In this document: piece by piece, positions 52,546-60,725 of the stretch
How the letters are laid out: every line of letters starts with the position of its first letter
How positions within the stretch are numbered: the stretch's first letter is position 1
Assembly: GCA_963601575.1 (NCBI GenBank)
Contig: CAVCFO010000007.1
Coordinates: 11,971-75,970, forward strand
Direction of reading: 5' to 3'
Length of the DNA stretch: 64,000 bases
Origin: CAG-238 sp963601575
Lineage (GTDB): Bacteria > Bacillota > Clostridia > Peptostreptococcales > Anaerovoracaceae
Made by a program: the position numbers and the translations under genes
Notes under the pieces: model-generated
What the model was told of the DNA's origin: nothing
The model's database searches: none
The model's input: only the letters and a program-made list of their open reading frames with translations

Positions 52546-53580
52546 TTGGCAAAGAAAAAAGATGAGATAACCATCCGTTCCAGCGCAGCGGAATATTTAA
52601 CCTATGTCGCCTCTGTAGGCGATCAGCAGGACAGTATTGAGATGCGCTACGAGGATGAAAATATATGGTTGACGCAGAAGATGATGGCCACCTTGTATGA
52701 TGTGGATGTTCGGACCATAAATTATCATGTCAAAAAAATATTTAACGACAGTGAATTGCAGGAGGATTCAGTTATCCGAAAATTTCGGATAACTGCCACT
52801 GATGGAAAAAGCTACAGCACAAATCACTATTCCCTGGAGATGATCATCGCCGTAGGCTTTAAGGTGAATTCCGAGCGTGCGGTTCAGTTCCGTAAATGGG
52901 TAAATCAGATTGCAAAGGACTACACCATCAAAGGCTGGGTTATGGATGACGAGCGCCTGAAACGAGGAACGTATCTGACAGAGAAGTATTTCGATGAGCA
53001 GTTAGAGCGTATCCGTGAAATCCGTGCCAGCGAAAGAAAGTTTTATCAGAAGATCACCGACCTGTATGCTACAGCCATTGACTATGACAAAAATGCTGCC
53101 ACAACGAGAAGATTTTATGCGACCGTTCAGAATAAAATGCATTACGCAGTTCATGGACATACGGCAGCTGAGCTGATCGTGGAAAGAGCCGATCATACAA
53201 AGGAGCATATGGGATTAACCACTTGGGCAGATGCTCCTGATGGAAAGATCAAGAAAAGTGATGTTACGATTGCTAAGAATTATTTGAGCCAGGATGAAAT
53301 GAAGCAGCTGAACCGTATGGTTACTGCATACCTGGATTTCGCAGAAAACATGACATTACGGCATATTCCGCTTACGATGCAGGACTGGGAAAAGAGACTC
53401 AACAGCTTCATCGAAATGTTTGATTATGGCATTTTGCAGGACGCAGGCAAGGTGTCCGCAGAAATTGCAAAGCTTCATGCTGAGACAGAATTTGAAAAAT
53501 ACCGTATCATCCAGGACAGATTGTTCATGTCTGACTTCGATAAATTTATGCTGGAATTAGAAGAAAGCGCAAAGAAATGA
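52546..53580 (+). CDS. RhuM-family protein
   Basis: 344 residues, TTG start with AGGGAGGC seven bases upstream; no ATG in the first 30 codons. N-terminal part has the RhuM pattern (IEMRYEDENIWLTQKMMATLYDV, then NYHVKKIFNDSELQEDSVIRKF and SLEMIIAVGFKVNSERAVQFRKW), which includes a likely DNA-binding helix-turn-helix; C-terminal part (about 130-344) is helical. RhuM was named in Salmonella pathogenicity island 3; it is frequent on islands and near toxin-antitoxin genes, with no set activity. Own promoter, no partner gene nearby. Confidence 0.88.
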   Translation: MAKKKDEITIRSSAAEYLTYVASVGDQQDSIEMRYEDENIWLTQKMMATLYDVDVRTINYHVKKIFNDSELQEDSVIRKFRITATDGKSYSTNHYSLEMIIAVGFKVNSERAVQFRKWVNQIAKDYTIKGWVMDDERLKRGTYLTEKYFDEQLERIREIRASERKFYQKITDLYATAIDYDKNAATTRRFYATVQNKMHYAVHGHTAAELIVERADHTKEHMGLTTWADAPDGKIKKSDVTIAKNYLSQDEMKQLNRMVTAYLDFAENMTLRHIPLTMQDWEKRLNSFIEMFDYGILQDAGKVSAEIAKLHAETEFEKYRIIQDRLFMSDFDKFMLELEESAKK

Positions 53581-53739
53581 TGACCGGATACCAGGTCGAG
53601 ACGGTGAAATCCGGCAACTCAACTCCCTGCGAGTGTATGGCAAATTTGTGGTCAGAGCGGATGGATTGTGTATAATAAGTAAATAATGTAGAAATGCCTT
53701 GAAATCAAAGCTTTTGTGGAATCAGCCAATTTGAAATAC

Positions 53740-53802
53740 GAAAGCCAAGCACGAAATAACGAAAAATCACGAAATCACGAATCACGAAAGCTTTAGCACG
53801 AA
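53740..53802 (+). repeat. Degenerate CACGAAA repeats before the ileS leader
   Basis: Several copies of CACGAAA/TCACGAA variants in tandem between about 53750 and 53802. Similar pieces occur after ileS (57285-57335). The rest of 53581-53814 contains a weak inverted repeat after RhuM and an orphan TATAAT at 53671-53676, with no gene. Confidence 0.6.
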
Positions 53803-53814
53803 ACATTTTTTCTC

Positions 53815-53843
53815 TTGACTTTTACCCGAAAGGCAAGTAAAAT
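53815..53843 (+). promoter_or_regulatory. Promoter of ileS T-box leader
   Basis: TTGACT (53815-53820), 17 bases, TAAAAT (53838-53843). Predicted start near 53850. Confidence 0.75.
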
Positions 53844-53849
53844 GATTTG

Positions 53850-54111
53850 GTAAATAAATATTCGGGCAGTGAAGGAACCAGTAGCCCGGTGTAAGAGCCT
53901 TACAGAGAGCAGTCCGAGTGCCCTATGTCCGCAAAGACGCGGCAGGCACACGCTGAGAGGACTGTGGCAGCGCCGCAGGTGAATATCACTCCGGAGCCTG
54001 ACACACTAAAGAGAGGCGGCCTTGATAGAGGCTCGCAATTAGGGTGGTACCGCGGTTTATGTATAATCGTCCCTAAATCAATGCAATCGCTTGGTTTAGG
54101 GATTTTTTTCC
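53850..54111 (+). promoter_or_regulatory. T-box riboswitch, isoleucine-specific
   Basis: The T-box sequence AGGGTGGTACCGCG is at 54043-54056 and the specifier loop GAATATCACT at 53981-53990 offers ATC (53985-53987), an isoleucine codon. The terminator TCCCTAAA (54071-54078) with TTTAGGGA (54096-54103) and seven T's follows. Uncharged tRNA(Ile) binding would stabilise the antiterminator and switch on ileS. Matches the downstream gene. Confidence 0.93.
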
Positions 54112-54146
54112 GAAAAAACGAGCGAAGAAAGGAAAGATATAAAGAT

Positions 54147-57100
54147 ATGTTTAAGAAATTATCAGAAAAGCCCGTTAGCGAAGTGCAAAACGAGCAAGTG
54201 GCAAAATGGAAAGAAGAGGATTTGCTCCACAAATGCGTGACGGCAAGAGACGGCGCACCGTCCTTTGTATTCTACGAGGGGCCTCCTACGGCAAACGGCA
54301 AGCCGGGCATCCACCATGTTATGGCAAGAACCCTCAAGGACTCCATCAACCGCTACAAGACCATGCAGGGCTACCAGGTAAAGAGAAAAGGCGGCTGGGA
54401 TACCCACGGACTGCCTGTAGAAATCGAAGTTGAAAAGCAGCTTGGCTTTTCCGGCAAACAGGACATCGAAGCCTACGGAATCAAGGAATTTAACGAAAAA
54501 TGCCGGGAATCCGTTTTCACCTACACAAGCATGTGGACGGAAATGTCAGACCGCATGGCATATATGGCAGACATGGATAACCCATATATCACCCTGGACA
54601 ACGACTATATCGAAACGGGCTGGTGGATTCTGAGACAGGCATTCGACAAGGGCCTCATTTACGAGGGCTATAAGATCCTGCCGTACTGCCCAAGATGCGG
54701 AACGGGACTTGCTTCACACGAGGTTGCGCAAGGGTATAAAATGGTAAAGGTAAACACGCTTACCTGCAAATTCAAGAAAAAAGGCACGGAAAACGAGTAT
54801 TTCCTCGCGTGGACGACCACTCCTTGGACACTGGCTTCCAACATCGCCCTCACTGTAGGCCCTGATATCGACTATGTAAAGGTTAAGATGACCTCAGGGG
54901 ACAACGCGGAAAGCATCTTTTATCTTGCAAAAGGACTTGCCGCAAAGGTTCTCGGAAAGGACGAGTACGAGGTCCTCGAAGAACTCAAGGGCAGCCAGAT
55001 GGAATACTGGGAATACGAACAGCTCATGCCATTCTGCGTTCCGGAAAAAGGCAAGAACGCCTTTATCGTAACCTGCATGGACTATGTTTCCACGGAAGAC
55101 GGTACAGGAATCGTTCATACCGCCCCGGCTTTCGGTGAAGACGACTATCAGTGCGGCCGCAAATATAACCTTGCGGTGCTTCAGCCTGTGGACGAAAGAG
55201 GCGAATATACTAAGACCCCGTGGAAAGGTCATTTCGTAATGGAAGAAGGACTTGATGTACAGATCATCAAATACCTCGCTGCAGGCGATAAAATTTACAA
55301 AAAAGAGAAATTAGAGCATAATTATCCGCACTGCTGGAGATGCGATACGCCGCTGGTTTATTACGCAAAACCGTCATGGTACATCGAGATGAGCAAGCTC
55401 AAGGATCAGCTTGTTGCAAACAATAACACCGTAAGCTGGCACCCTGATTTTGTAGGGGAAAAGCGTTTCGGAAACTGGCTGGCAGAGGTCAAGGACTGGG
55501 CAATTTCCCGTTCAAGATACTGGGGAACTCCGATTCCTATCTGGAGATGCGAATGCGGACACCTGCACTGCGTAGGCTCCCGCAAGGAACTTGTGGAGCT
55601 TGCTAACGAAAAGATCGACGAAAGCATCGAGCTGCACAGACCTTATGTGGACGATGTGACGCTTACCTGTCCGGAATGCGGCGGCGTAATGCACAGGATC
55701 CCGGAGGTTATGGACTGCTGGTTCGACTCAGGCTCCATGCCTTTCGCTCAGTGGCACTATCCGTTTGAACACAAGGACGACTTCGACGAGCTGTTCCCGG
55801 CGGACTTCATCTGCGAGGGTATCGACCAGACAAGAGGCTGGTTCTACTCGCTTATGGCAGTTTCCACTATTGTAAAGGGCTGCGCGCCTTACCGGAATGT
55901 TTTGGTAAACGACCTGATCCTCGACAAAGAAGGCAAGAAGATGTCCAAGCACAAAGGCAACACCGTTTCGCCTTTTGAGATGCTGGATAAATACGGCGCC
56001 GATGCCACAAGATGGTATCTGCTCTCTGTTTCACCGGCATGGACTCCGACCAAATTTGACGAGGAGGGACTTTCGGACACGGTAAGCAAGTTCTTCGGAA
56101 CCCTCAGAAACGTATATAATTTCTTCGTGCTTTATGCGAACCAGGACGATATCGATCCGAGAAAATTCGATGCTACCTACGCAAAAAGACCGGAGCTTGA
56201 CCGCTGGATCCTCAGCAAATATAACAAGCTTGTGGCAGACGTTACGGAATATATGGACGATTATGACCACATGAAGACCGTCAGAGCCATCACCGAGTTT
56301 GTCACGGAAGACCTTTCAAACTGGTACATAAGACGCGCCCGCCGCAGATTCTATGCGGAGGAAATGACAGAGGACAAAAAGAGCGTTTATGCGACGACTT
56401 ACGAAATCCTCGTAGGCGTGGCAAGACTCATCGCTCCGATTGCGCCGTTCATCTCAGACGAGATTTACACAGACCTCACGGGAGAAGATACCGTTCATAT
56501 CGCATACTTCCCTAAGGCGAACATGGAGCTTATAGACAGCAGCGTCGAGGAAAGAATGGACATCGTAAGAGCACTTGTAACCTTGGGCAGAGGAACCCGC
56601 GAAAAGGAAAGAATCAAGGTAAGACAGCCGCTTTCGGAGGTTCTCGTTGACGGAAAATACGAGGCGCTTATCGGCGACCTTACGCCTTTGATTGAAGAAG
56701 AACTCAATGTCAAGAAAGTGGTATTTGAAAAAGATCTTGACAAATATATGAATTTCTCGCTGAAGCCAAATTTCAAGGCGGCAGGTCCTGTTCTGGGCGC
56801 AAAGATCAAGGCTTTCGGAGCTGCGGTTGCAAAGGCCGATCCTAAGGAATTTGTTGAGAAAGTCGAGGCTGAGGGCAAGGTTACCATGAACCTTGAGGGC
56901 GAAGATTTTGAAATTACCAAGGATTATCTGGATATCAGAATCAGCGCAAAAGAAGGCTTTGCGGTGGCGATGGAAAACAATATCTTTACCATCCTCGACA
57001 CAACGCTCACACCTGAGCTTATCGACGAGGGACTTGCAAGAGAGCTTATTTCCAAGGTTCAGCAGCTGCGCAAGCAATCTGACTACGAGATGATGGACAA

Positions 57101-57266
57101 TATCGTAGTCACGGTTTGCGCAGACAATGCGGTAAAGGCAGCAATCGCAAAACACGCTGACTACATCAAGGGCGAAACCCTTGCCCTTGAACTTAAAGAC
57201 GGCATTTGCGAAAACACCTACGACCTGAACGGACACAAGACCGGAATCAAGGTTGAAAGAGTATAA
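54147..57266 (+). CDS. ileS: Isoleucyl-tRNA synthetase, type 2
   Basis: Class I synthetase of 1039 residues from ATG 54147 (GAAAGGAAAG upstream; the frame extends back through the T-box without support). The HIGH element reads GIHH in PGIHHVMAR near residue 54 and KMSKS reads KMSKH near 598, both of the IleRS2 type; the length also exceeds the ~920 of type 1. Editing domain and C-terminal domain are present. IleRS2 enzymes are typically less sensitive to mupirocin, which may apply here by homology only. Expression controlled by the T-box. Confidence 0.95.
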   Translation: MFKKLSEKPVSEVQNEQVAKWKEEDLLHKCVTARDGAPSFVFYEGPPTANGKPGIHHVMARTLKDSINRYKTMQGYQVKRKGGWDTHGLPVEIEVEKQLGFSGKQDIEAYGIKEFNEKCRESVFTYTSMWTEMSDRMAYMADMDNPYITLDNDYIETGWWILRQAFDKGLIYEGYKILPYCPRCGTGLASHEVAQGYKMVKVNTLTCKFKKKGTENEYFLAWTTTPWTLASNIALTVGPDIDYVKVKMTSGDNAESIFYLAKGLAAKVLGKDEYEVLEELKGSQMEYWEYEQLMPFCVPEKGKNAFIVTCMDYVSTEDGTGIVHTAPAFGEDDYQCGRKYNLAVLQPVDERGEYTKTPWKGHFVMEEGLDVQIIKYLAAGDKIYKKEKLEHNYPHCWRCDTPLVYYAKPSWYIEMSKLKDQLVANNNTVSWHPDFVGEKRFGNWLAEVKDWAISRSRYWGTPIPIWRCECGHLHCVGSRKELVELANEKIDESIELHRPYVDDVTLTCPECGGVMHRIPEVMDCWFDSGSMPFAQWHYPFEHKDDFDELFPADFICEGIDQTRGWFYSLMAVSTIVKGCAPYRNVLVNDLILDKEGKKMSKHKGNTVSPFEMLDKYGADATRWYLLSVSPAWTPTKFDEEGLSDTVSKFFGTLRNVYNFFVLYANQDDIDPRKFDATYAKRPELDRWILSKYNKLVADVTEYMDDYDHMKTVRAITEFVTEDLSNWYIRRARRRFYAEEMTEDKKSVYATTYEILVGVARLIAPIAPFISDEIYTDLTGEDTVHIAYFPKANMELIDSSVEERMDIVRALVTLGRGTREKERIKVRQPLSEVLVDGKYEALIGDLTPLIEEELNVKKVVFEKDLDKYMNFSLKPNFKAAGPVLGAKIKAFGAAVAKADPKEFVEKVEAEGKVTMNLEGEDFEITKDYLDIRISAKEGFAVAMENNIFTILDTTLTPELIDEGLARELISKVQQLRKQSDYEMMDNIVVTVCADNAVKAAIAKHADYIKGETLALELKDGICENTYDLNGHKTGIKVERV

Positions 57267-57396
57267 ATAAAATATCGATAGAACGAACGAATTGCGATCA
57301 CGAAATGAGGCTCTGACGACGAAATATCAGGGTCTCATTTTTATATAAAAAGTGATTTACTATCGAAAATGGAGCTAATAGCGCCAAATTTGCATT

Positions 57397-57441
57397 TATA
57401 GAACCAAAATACTTGACAAATGGTTCTATAGACGATATAAT
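57397..57441 (+). promoter_or_regulatory. Promoter and palindromic operator of the Fic gene
   Basis: Perfect TTGACA (57413-57418) and TATAAT (57436-57441), 17-base spacer. A perfect 10-base inverted repeat TATAGAACCA (57397-57406) / TGGTTCTATA (57421-57430) encloses the -35. A protein bound there would block the promoter; the Fic protein's own C-terminal winged helix is a candidate. Confidence 0.75.
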
Positions 57442-57483
57442 CGCAAATGAAGGAAAAGATATGATATGAAGGAGGTATGAAAT

Positions 57484-58572
57484 ATGGAGAAAGCATTTAA
57501 CGCCGGACTATTGCCTCTTAAGGAAGGCATTGTTGACCAAACATATTTTATTGATGAGCTAATTGATGCATCTACAAAGCTAGAGGTATACAAAGAAAAA
57601 ATTAAAGACAGTAAGCTTGACAGCTCGTGGTTTATGCCTACACTTCAGCAAAAAGAAGCACTTGCTTCTTCAATGCTTGAGGGAACGCAAGCCACTTTAG
57701 ACGGTGTGTTAGTAAACCAAGTCGTTCCAAACGATAAGGATAAGAATCTCAATGAAGTTAGGAACTACCATATCGCCACAGCGCAAGGTTACGATATGTT
57801 GACGAGAAATAAGTTTTCGAATCAATTTTTCTTTGACATTCACAAAGCTTTGATGATTGGCAATGTAAGAAAGCCGGAACTAATCGGTGCATACAGAAAA
57901 GGCCAAAACTATATCGGGAAAAATGATAAATCTCACTCGATTACCTTTGTACCACCTGTAGCGGAGGAAGTTCCTGATCTGATGAATAATCTTATAGATT
58001 ACATCAACAATCCAACCGATAATTTTCGTCCACTTGTCAGAACTGCGATTATACATGCGCAATTTGAAACGATACATCCGTTCATGGACGGTAACGGTCG
58101 TGTGGGCAGAATGCTGATACCGATGTATTTATTCCATCAGAACCAAATCGAACTGCCGTGCTTCTTTATAAGCGAGGCACTGGAACATGATAAAATCCGT
58201 TATTACAATTTGCTAAATAATATCAGAACTCAAGGAGATTGGAACGAATGGATAAGATTTTTCTTGTCTACCGTAACAAAACAATGTGACAAGTATATTA
58301 AAATAATAACAGAGATAAACAGCCTCTATAGCAATCATCTGGAGGTAGCTTGTAATTTGTCCCGTTCTTCAAATATGGTTGAGGTTGTAAATGCGTTATA
58401 TAGCTTTCCTGTTGTTACGGCAAAACAAATATCCGAAATAACATCAGTTCCGACTACAACGGCAAACAGATGCTTAAAACTTCTTGTTGAAAACAGAATA
58501 TTATATACGGACAATAAGAAAAAAAACAAAACGTATTACTATGCGGATTTGCTCGAAATTATCCGTAGCTGA
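57484..58572 (+). CDS. Fic-family AMP transferase with winged-helix domain
   Basis: 362 residues. Active-site motif HPFMDGNGRVGR at 198-209; N-terminal inhibitory helix motif S62xxxE66G67 (SSMLEGT), so a class II Fic protein that inhibits itself. The N-terminal Fic_N-like part is about 1-110; the C-terminal 80 residues form a winged helix-turn-helix (VVTAKQISEITSVPTTTANRCLKLLVENRI region). AAGGAGGTATGAAAT precedes the ATG. AT-rich compared with ileS, consistent with acquisition. Target protein unknown. Confidence 0.9.
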   Translation: MEKAFNAGLLPLKEGIVDQTYFIDELIDASTKLEVYKEKIKDSKLDSSWFMPTLQQKEALASSMLEGTQATLDGVLVNQVVPNDKDKNLNEVRNYHIATAQGYDMLTRNKFSNQFFFDIHKALMIGNVRKPELIGAYRKGQNYIGKNDKSHSITFVPPVAEEVPDLMNNLIDYINNPTDNFRPLVRTAIIHAQFETIHPFMDGNGRVGRMLIPMYLFHQNQIELPCFFISEALEHDKIRYYNLLNNIRTQGDWNEWIRFFLSTVTKQCDKYIKIITEINSLYSNHLEVACNLSRSSNMVEVVNALYSFPVVTAKQISEITSVPTTTANRCLKLLVENRILYTDNKKKNKTYYYADLLEIIRS

Positions 58573-58633
58573 TATTGAGCTTATTGAGAAAGGACGTGAT
58601 GCAAATTGATTGCCTTAAAAAAGAAAAAACACC

Positions 58634-59032
58634 TTGAAAATTGATAAAAGAATCATCAAGGCATTTCTCTCCGAATATTGCTATTCGACATACGGTAAAG
58701 TCATTTTAGCACCTTTCGGAAAAGGATTAACCGTTATTCCGACAGTAAGCTGGAGCACGCCGAGGAGCTTTGAATTTTGCTTCGACGGAATTGAAAAGGG
58801 CAGCATTGTAGCTGTCGGCACCTTGGGCTGCAAGAACAACAAGAGAAACTTTATGCGTGGATACAATGAGATGCTGGAGCGAATTAAGCCAAGCAAGATT
58901 ATTGTATTTGATAAACCGTTCCCCGAAATGACAGGCGAGATTGTTTATGTCGATTATTTGTCATCGAGAAAGGGGGGCAAAATAAATGGACGGAAGAGGT
59001 ACATACGCAGCAGGAAATTCTGTAGCCTATAG
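58634..59032 (+). pseudogene. DUF4417-like gene, probably truncated or frameshifted
   Basis: Open frame of 132 codons from TTG 58634. The segment RSFEFCFDGIEKGSIVAVGTLGCKNNK and GYNEMLERIKPSKIIVFDKPFPEM resembles the C-terminal part of DUF4417 proteins, which are usually longer at the N-terminus. An ATG at 58599 with AAAGGACGTG upstream starts a different frame that stops after 12 codons at the A-rich run. The 3' end reads out of frame into the next gene. Most likely a decayed copy; a short functional form with TTG start is possible. Confidence 0.55.
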
Positions 59033-59408
59033 CTATGAGGTAGATACTGATTTTTCGGCAGATGGGAAGCTTCATGGAATAAAAGTATTAAAAGGAATGG
59101 AAGGCAGTGGAAAGCACGGATTGCCGGAATCTTCACATTCAAGCAACGCTTACATAAAATTAAAACCCGACGGAACTTTTCATGAAATGAGAATATATGA
59201 TGATAGTCACGCATTGAAAATGGAAATTGCTTATCATCCTGAAAAAACACTCACTGGAGATAATCATACTCCAGTCTTGCATTATCACACATACGATGAA
59301 CGATTTAGCAGGAATGCAACAGGCTCCTTTGTTCGATCGCCTGCGAAGCTTTTGCCGGATGAAATGGCAAGGAAATATAAAAAATATTTTAGGGGGATTA
59401 AGCTATGA
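58986..59408 (+). CDS. Polymorphic-toxin-like C-terminal domain protein
   Basis: 140 residues, no signal peptide. The sequence MDGRGTYAAGN... HGLPESSHSSNAYIKLKPDG and VLHYHTYD looks like a domain usually found at the C-terminus of phage head (MuF-like) or polymorphic toxin proteins in Bacillota, here standing alone. Histidines and the S/N-rich ESSHSSNAY may be catalytic. AAGGGGGGCAAAATAA precedes the ATG. It overlaps the DUF4417-like frame by 47 bases and the next gene by 4. Toxin activity is inference from recollected family context. Confidence 0.5.
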   Translation: MDGRGTYAAGNSVAYSYEVDTDFSADGKLHGIKVLKGMEGSGKHGLPESSHSSNAYIKLKPDGTFHEMRIYDDSHALKMEIAYHPEKTLTGDNHTPVLHYHTYDERFSRNATGSFVRSPAKLLPDEMARKYKKYFRGIKL

Positions 59409-59683
59409 TAAACGGAAATCCTAATGAATTCATAGATACTATATATACCTGTCAAGATATTGTTTTTATTTATGACAAGGTTAAATATTGGTTTCAGGGA
59501 TACGTAGTGGAAGACAAAGTGCATATGGAAGTATTCCAGTGCGAACCGGCAAAAGATGGGTACATTTGGGAATACAATGGCAAGTCACTCAGCGAAGGGC
59601 AAGAGGAGTTTCAGAATGCTCCTATATTTGACGGAAAAACATTTTGGCAGGTTGAACAGGAAATTGAGTGGGTAGACTGTTAA
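59405..59683 (+). CDS. Small acidic protein, possible immunity partner
   Basis: 92 residues, acidic, no membrane helix. ATGA overlap with the preceding gene implies translational coupling. The C-terminal PIFDGKTFWQVEQEIEWVD is reminiscent of small immunity-type proteins found with such toxin domains. A four-base overlap with a toxin-like gene is the usual toxin-then-immunity order. Confidence 0.55.
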   Translation: MINGNPNEFIDTIYTCQDIVFIYDKVKYWFQGYVVEDKVHMEVFQCEPAKDGYIWEYNGKSLSEGQEEFQNAPIFDGKTFWQVEQEIEWVDC

Positions 59684-59690
59684 GGGGGCA

Positions 59691-59724
59691 CAAATTCCGG
59701 TTCTCGTGCGAGGACCGGAATTTG
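59691..59724. terminator. Long perfect hairpin between the toxin-like cassette and the DtxR gene
   Basis: CAAATTCCGGT (59691-59701) pairs with ACCGGAATTTG (59714-59724); CTCG/CGAG continues the stem inside. No T-run on either side; probably a convergent transcription block. Confidence 0.6.
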
Positions 59725-59742
59725 CATCGCCCATGCTTAGAA

Positions 59743-60117
59743 TTACTTAGAAAATTGCTGCCTTGCGTAGCGCTTCAGCGCCTCGAAGGACTGGTCGCTG
59801 ATGTGATGCTCCATCTTGCAGGCATCCTCTGCCGCAACCTCCGGGTCAACGCCAAGGCTAATCAGAAACTGCGACAGCAAGGTGTGCCGCTCATATATCT
59901 TTTCGGCAATTTCCCTGCCGGAATCGGTCAGAGCCAGATATCCGTTTGCATCGGATGCAACATATCCGTCACTTTTGAGAATTGCGAGGGCGCGACTGAC
60001 GCTGGGCTTGCTAAAGCCCATTTCTTCGCTGATATCGATCGCACGAACGGTGGGATGAGTCTTGGATAAAACTAAAATTGTTTCCAGGTACATTTCGCCG
60101 GATTCTTGTATTGCCAT
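59743..60117 (-). CDS. DtxR/MntR-family metal-dependent regulator
   Basis: 124 residues: N-terminal winged helix-turn-helix (about 1-62, with TVRAIDISEEMGFSKPSVSRAL) and the metal-binding dimerisation domain (about 63-124; ...ERHTLLSQFLISLGVD and ...EDACKMEHHIS carry the usual His/Glu/Cys ligands). The SH3-like third domain is absent, as in MntR/short IdeR relatives. ATGGAGGTAGC precedes the start. Placed next to feo genes, it is the likely regulator of the feo operator array. Fe versus Mn specificity cannot be read. Confidence 0.9.
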   Translation of the reverse strand: MAIQESGEMYLETILVLSKTHPTVRAIDISEEMGFSKPSVSRALAILKSDGYVASDANGYLALTDSGREIAEKIYERHTLLSQFLISLGVDPEVAAEDACKMEHHISDQSFEALKRYARQQFSK

Positions 60118-60143
60118 ATGCTACCTCCATAAAAATCACCTTT

Positions 60144-60172
60144 ATGTTAGCACAAAGAAACTCCCATTTCAA
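60144..60172 (-). promoter_or_regulatory. Promoter of the DtxR-family gene
   Basis: On minus: TTGAAA (60172-60167), 17 bases, TAACAT (60149-60144). Confidence 0.6.
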
Positions 60173-60213
60173 GAAGATTTTCATGCAGCAAAGCGCGGCA
60201 GCTCCAAAAGTCC

Positions 60214-60242
60214 TTGCGGAAAGCTCTAAGTCCGCATATAAT
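60214..60242 (+). promoter_or_regulatory. Promoter of the Cys-rich small gene
   Basis: TTGCGG (60214-60219), 17 bases, TATAAT (60237-60242). Confidence 0.6.
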
Positions 60243-60315
60243 AGCGGATAAGGACAAAAGACGATCCAGGGGAAAGATAAGAAGATATAACAAATATGGT
60301 AAAAGTCGGAACAGG

Positions 60316-60348
60316 CGAGGAACAAACGAGGAACAGGCGAGGAACAAA
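60316..60348 (+). repeat. Threefold 11-base repeat carrying ribosome-binding sites
   Basis: CGAGGAACAAA, CGAGGAACAGG and CGAGGAACAAA follow one another directly, so the GAGGAA core is present three times just before ATG 60350. Only the last copy is correctly spaced. Confidence 0.8.
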
Positions 60349-60349
60349 T

Positions 60350-60625
60350 ATGACGATAGGCATCAAATACTGCGGAGGCTGCAACCCGCGATATGACAGG
60401 GCGGAATATGTACGAGCTCTAAGAGAGGCGCACGCAAGCGAAAACTGGGAATATGCAAGGGAAGGAATTTTCTATGATCTGCTCATTGTCGCATGCGGAT
60501 GCGGAAGCTGCTGCGCCGGGTATGAGCAGTATAAATACAAAAAACTTCGAAAGCTCTGGGCACCTGAACATTTTGCAAGCCTTTCCGAGGAACTCTTTGC
60601 CGGAAGCGCCGAAAGAAAAATTTAA
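60350..60625 (+). CDS. Small cysteine-rich protein (CGGC motif)
   Basis: About 91 residues from ATG 60350; the longer frame from 60296 reads only the repeats. N-terminal IKYCGGCNPRYDR and a cysteine cluster CGCGSCC (about 51-57) suggest a metal- or cluster-binding site. The CGGCNPRYDR sequence recurs in small clostridial proteins of unknown role, as far as I recall. Neighbour to the DtxR-type regulator and feo operon, so a role in metal handling is plausible. Confidence 0.7.
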   Translation: MTIGIKYCGGCNPRYDRAEYVRALREAHASENWEYAREGIFYDLLIVACGCGSCCAGYEQYKYKKLRKLWAPEHFASLSEELFAGSAERKI

Positions 60626-60687
60626 AAACCCCATAATTTTAGCGAAATTTTTTGCCTATTTTTTGTATAAAATTTTTCAAAAAAGTG

Positions 60688-60717
60688 TTGACAAGGATAT
60701 ACGGGGTATAGTATATT
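60688..60717 (+). promoter_or_regulatory. Promoter of the feo operon
   Basis: TTGACA (60688-60693) with TATATT (60712-60717), 18-base spacer. Predicted start about 60724, right at the first operator palindrome. Confidence 0.65.
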
Positions 60718-60725
60718 ATATCAGT

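Noticed and set aside
53925..54146. N-terminal extension of ileS
   Set aside because: This sequence is the T-box leader; the ribosome site supports ATG 54147.
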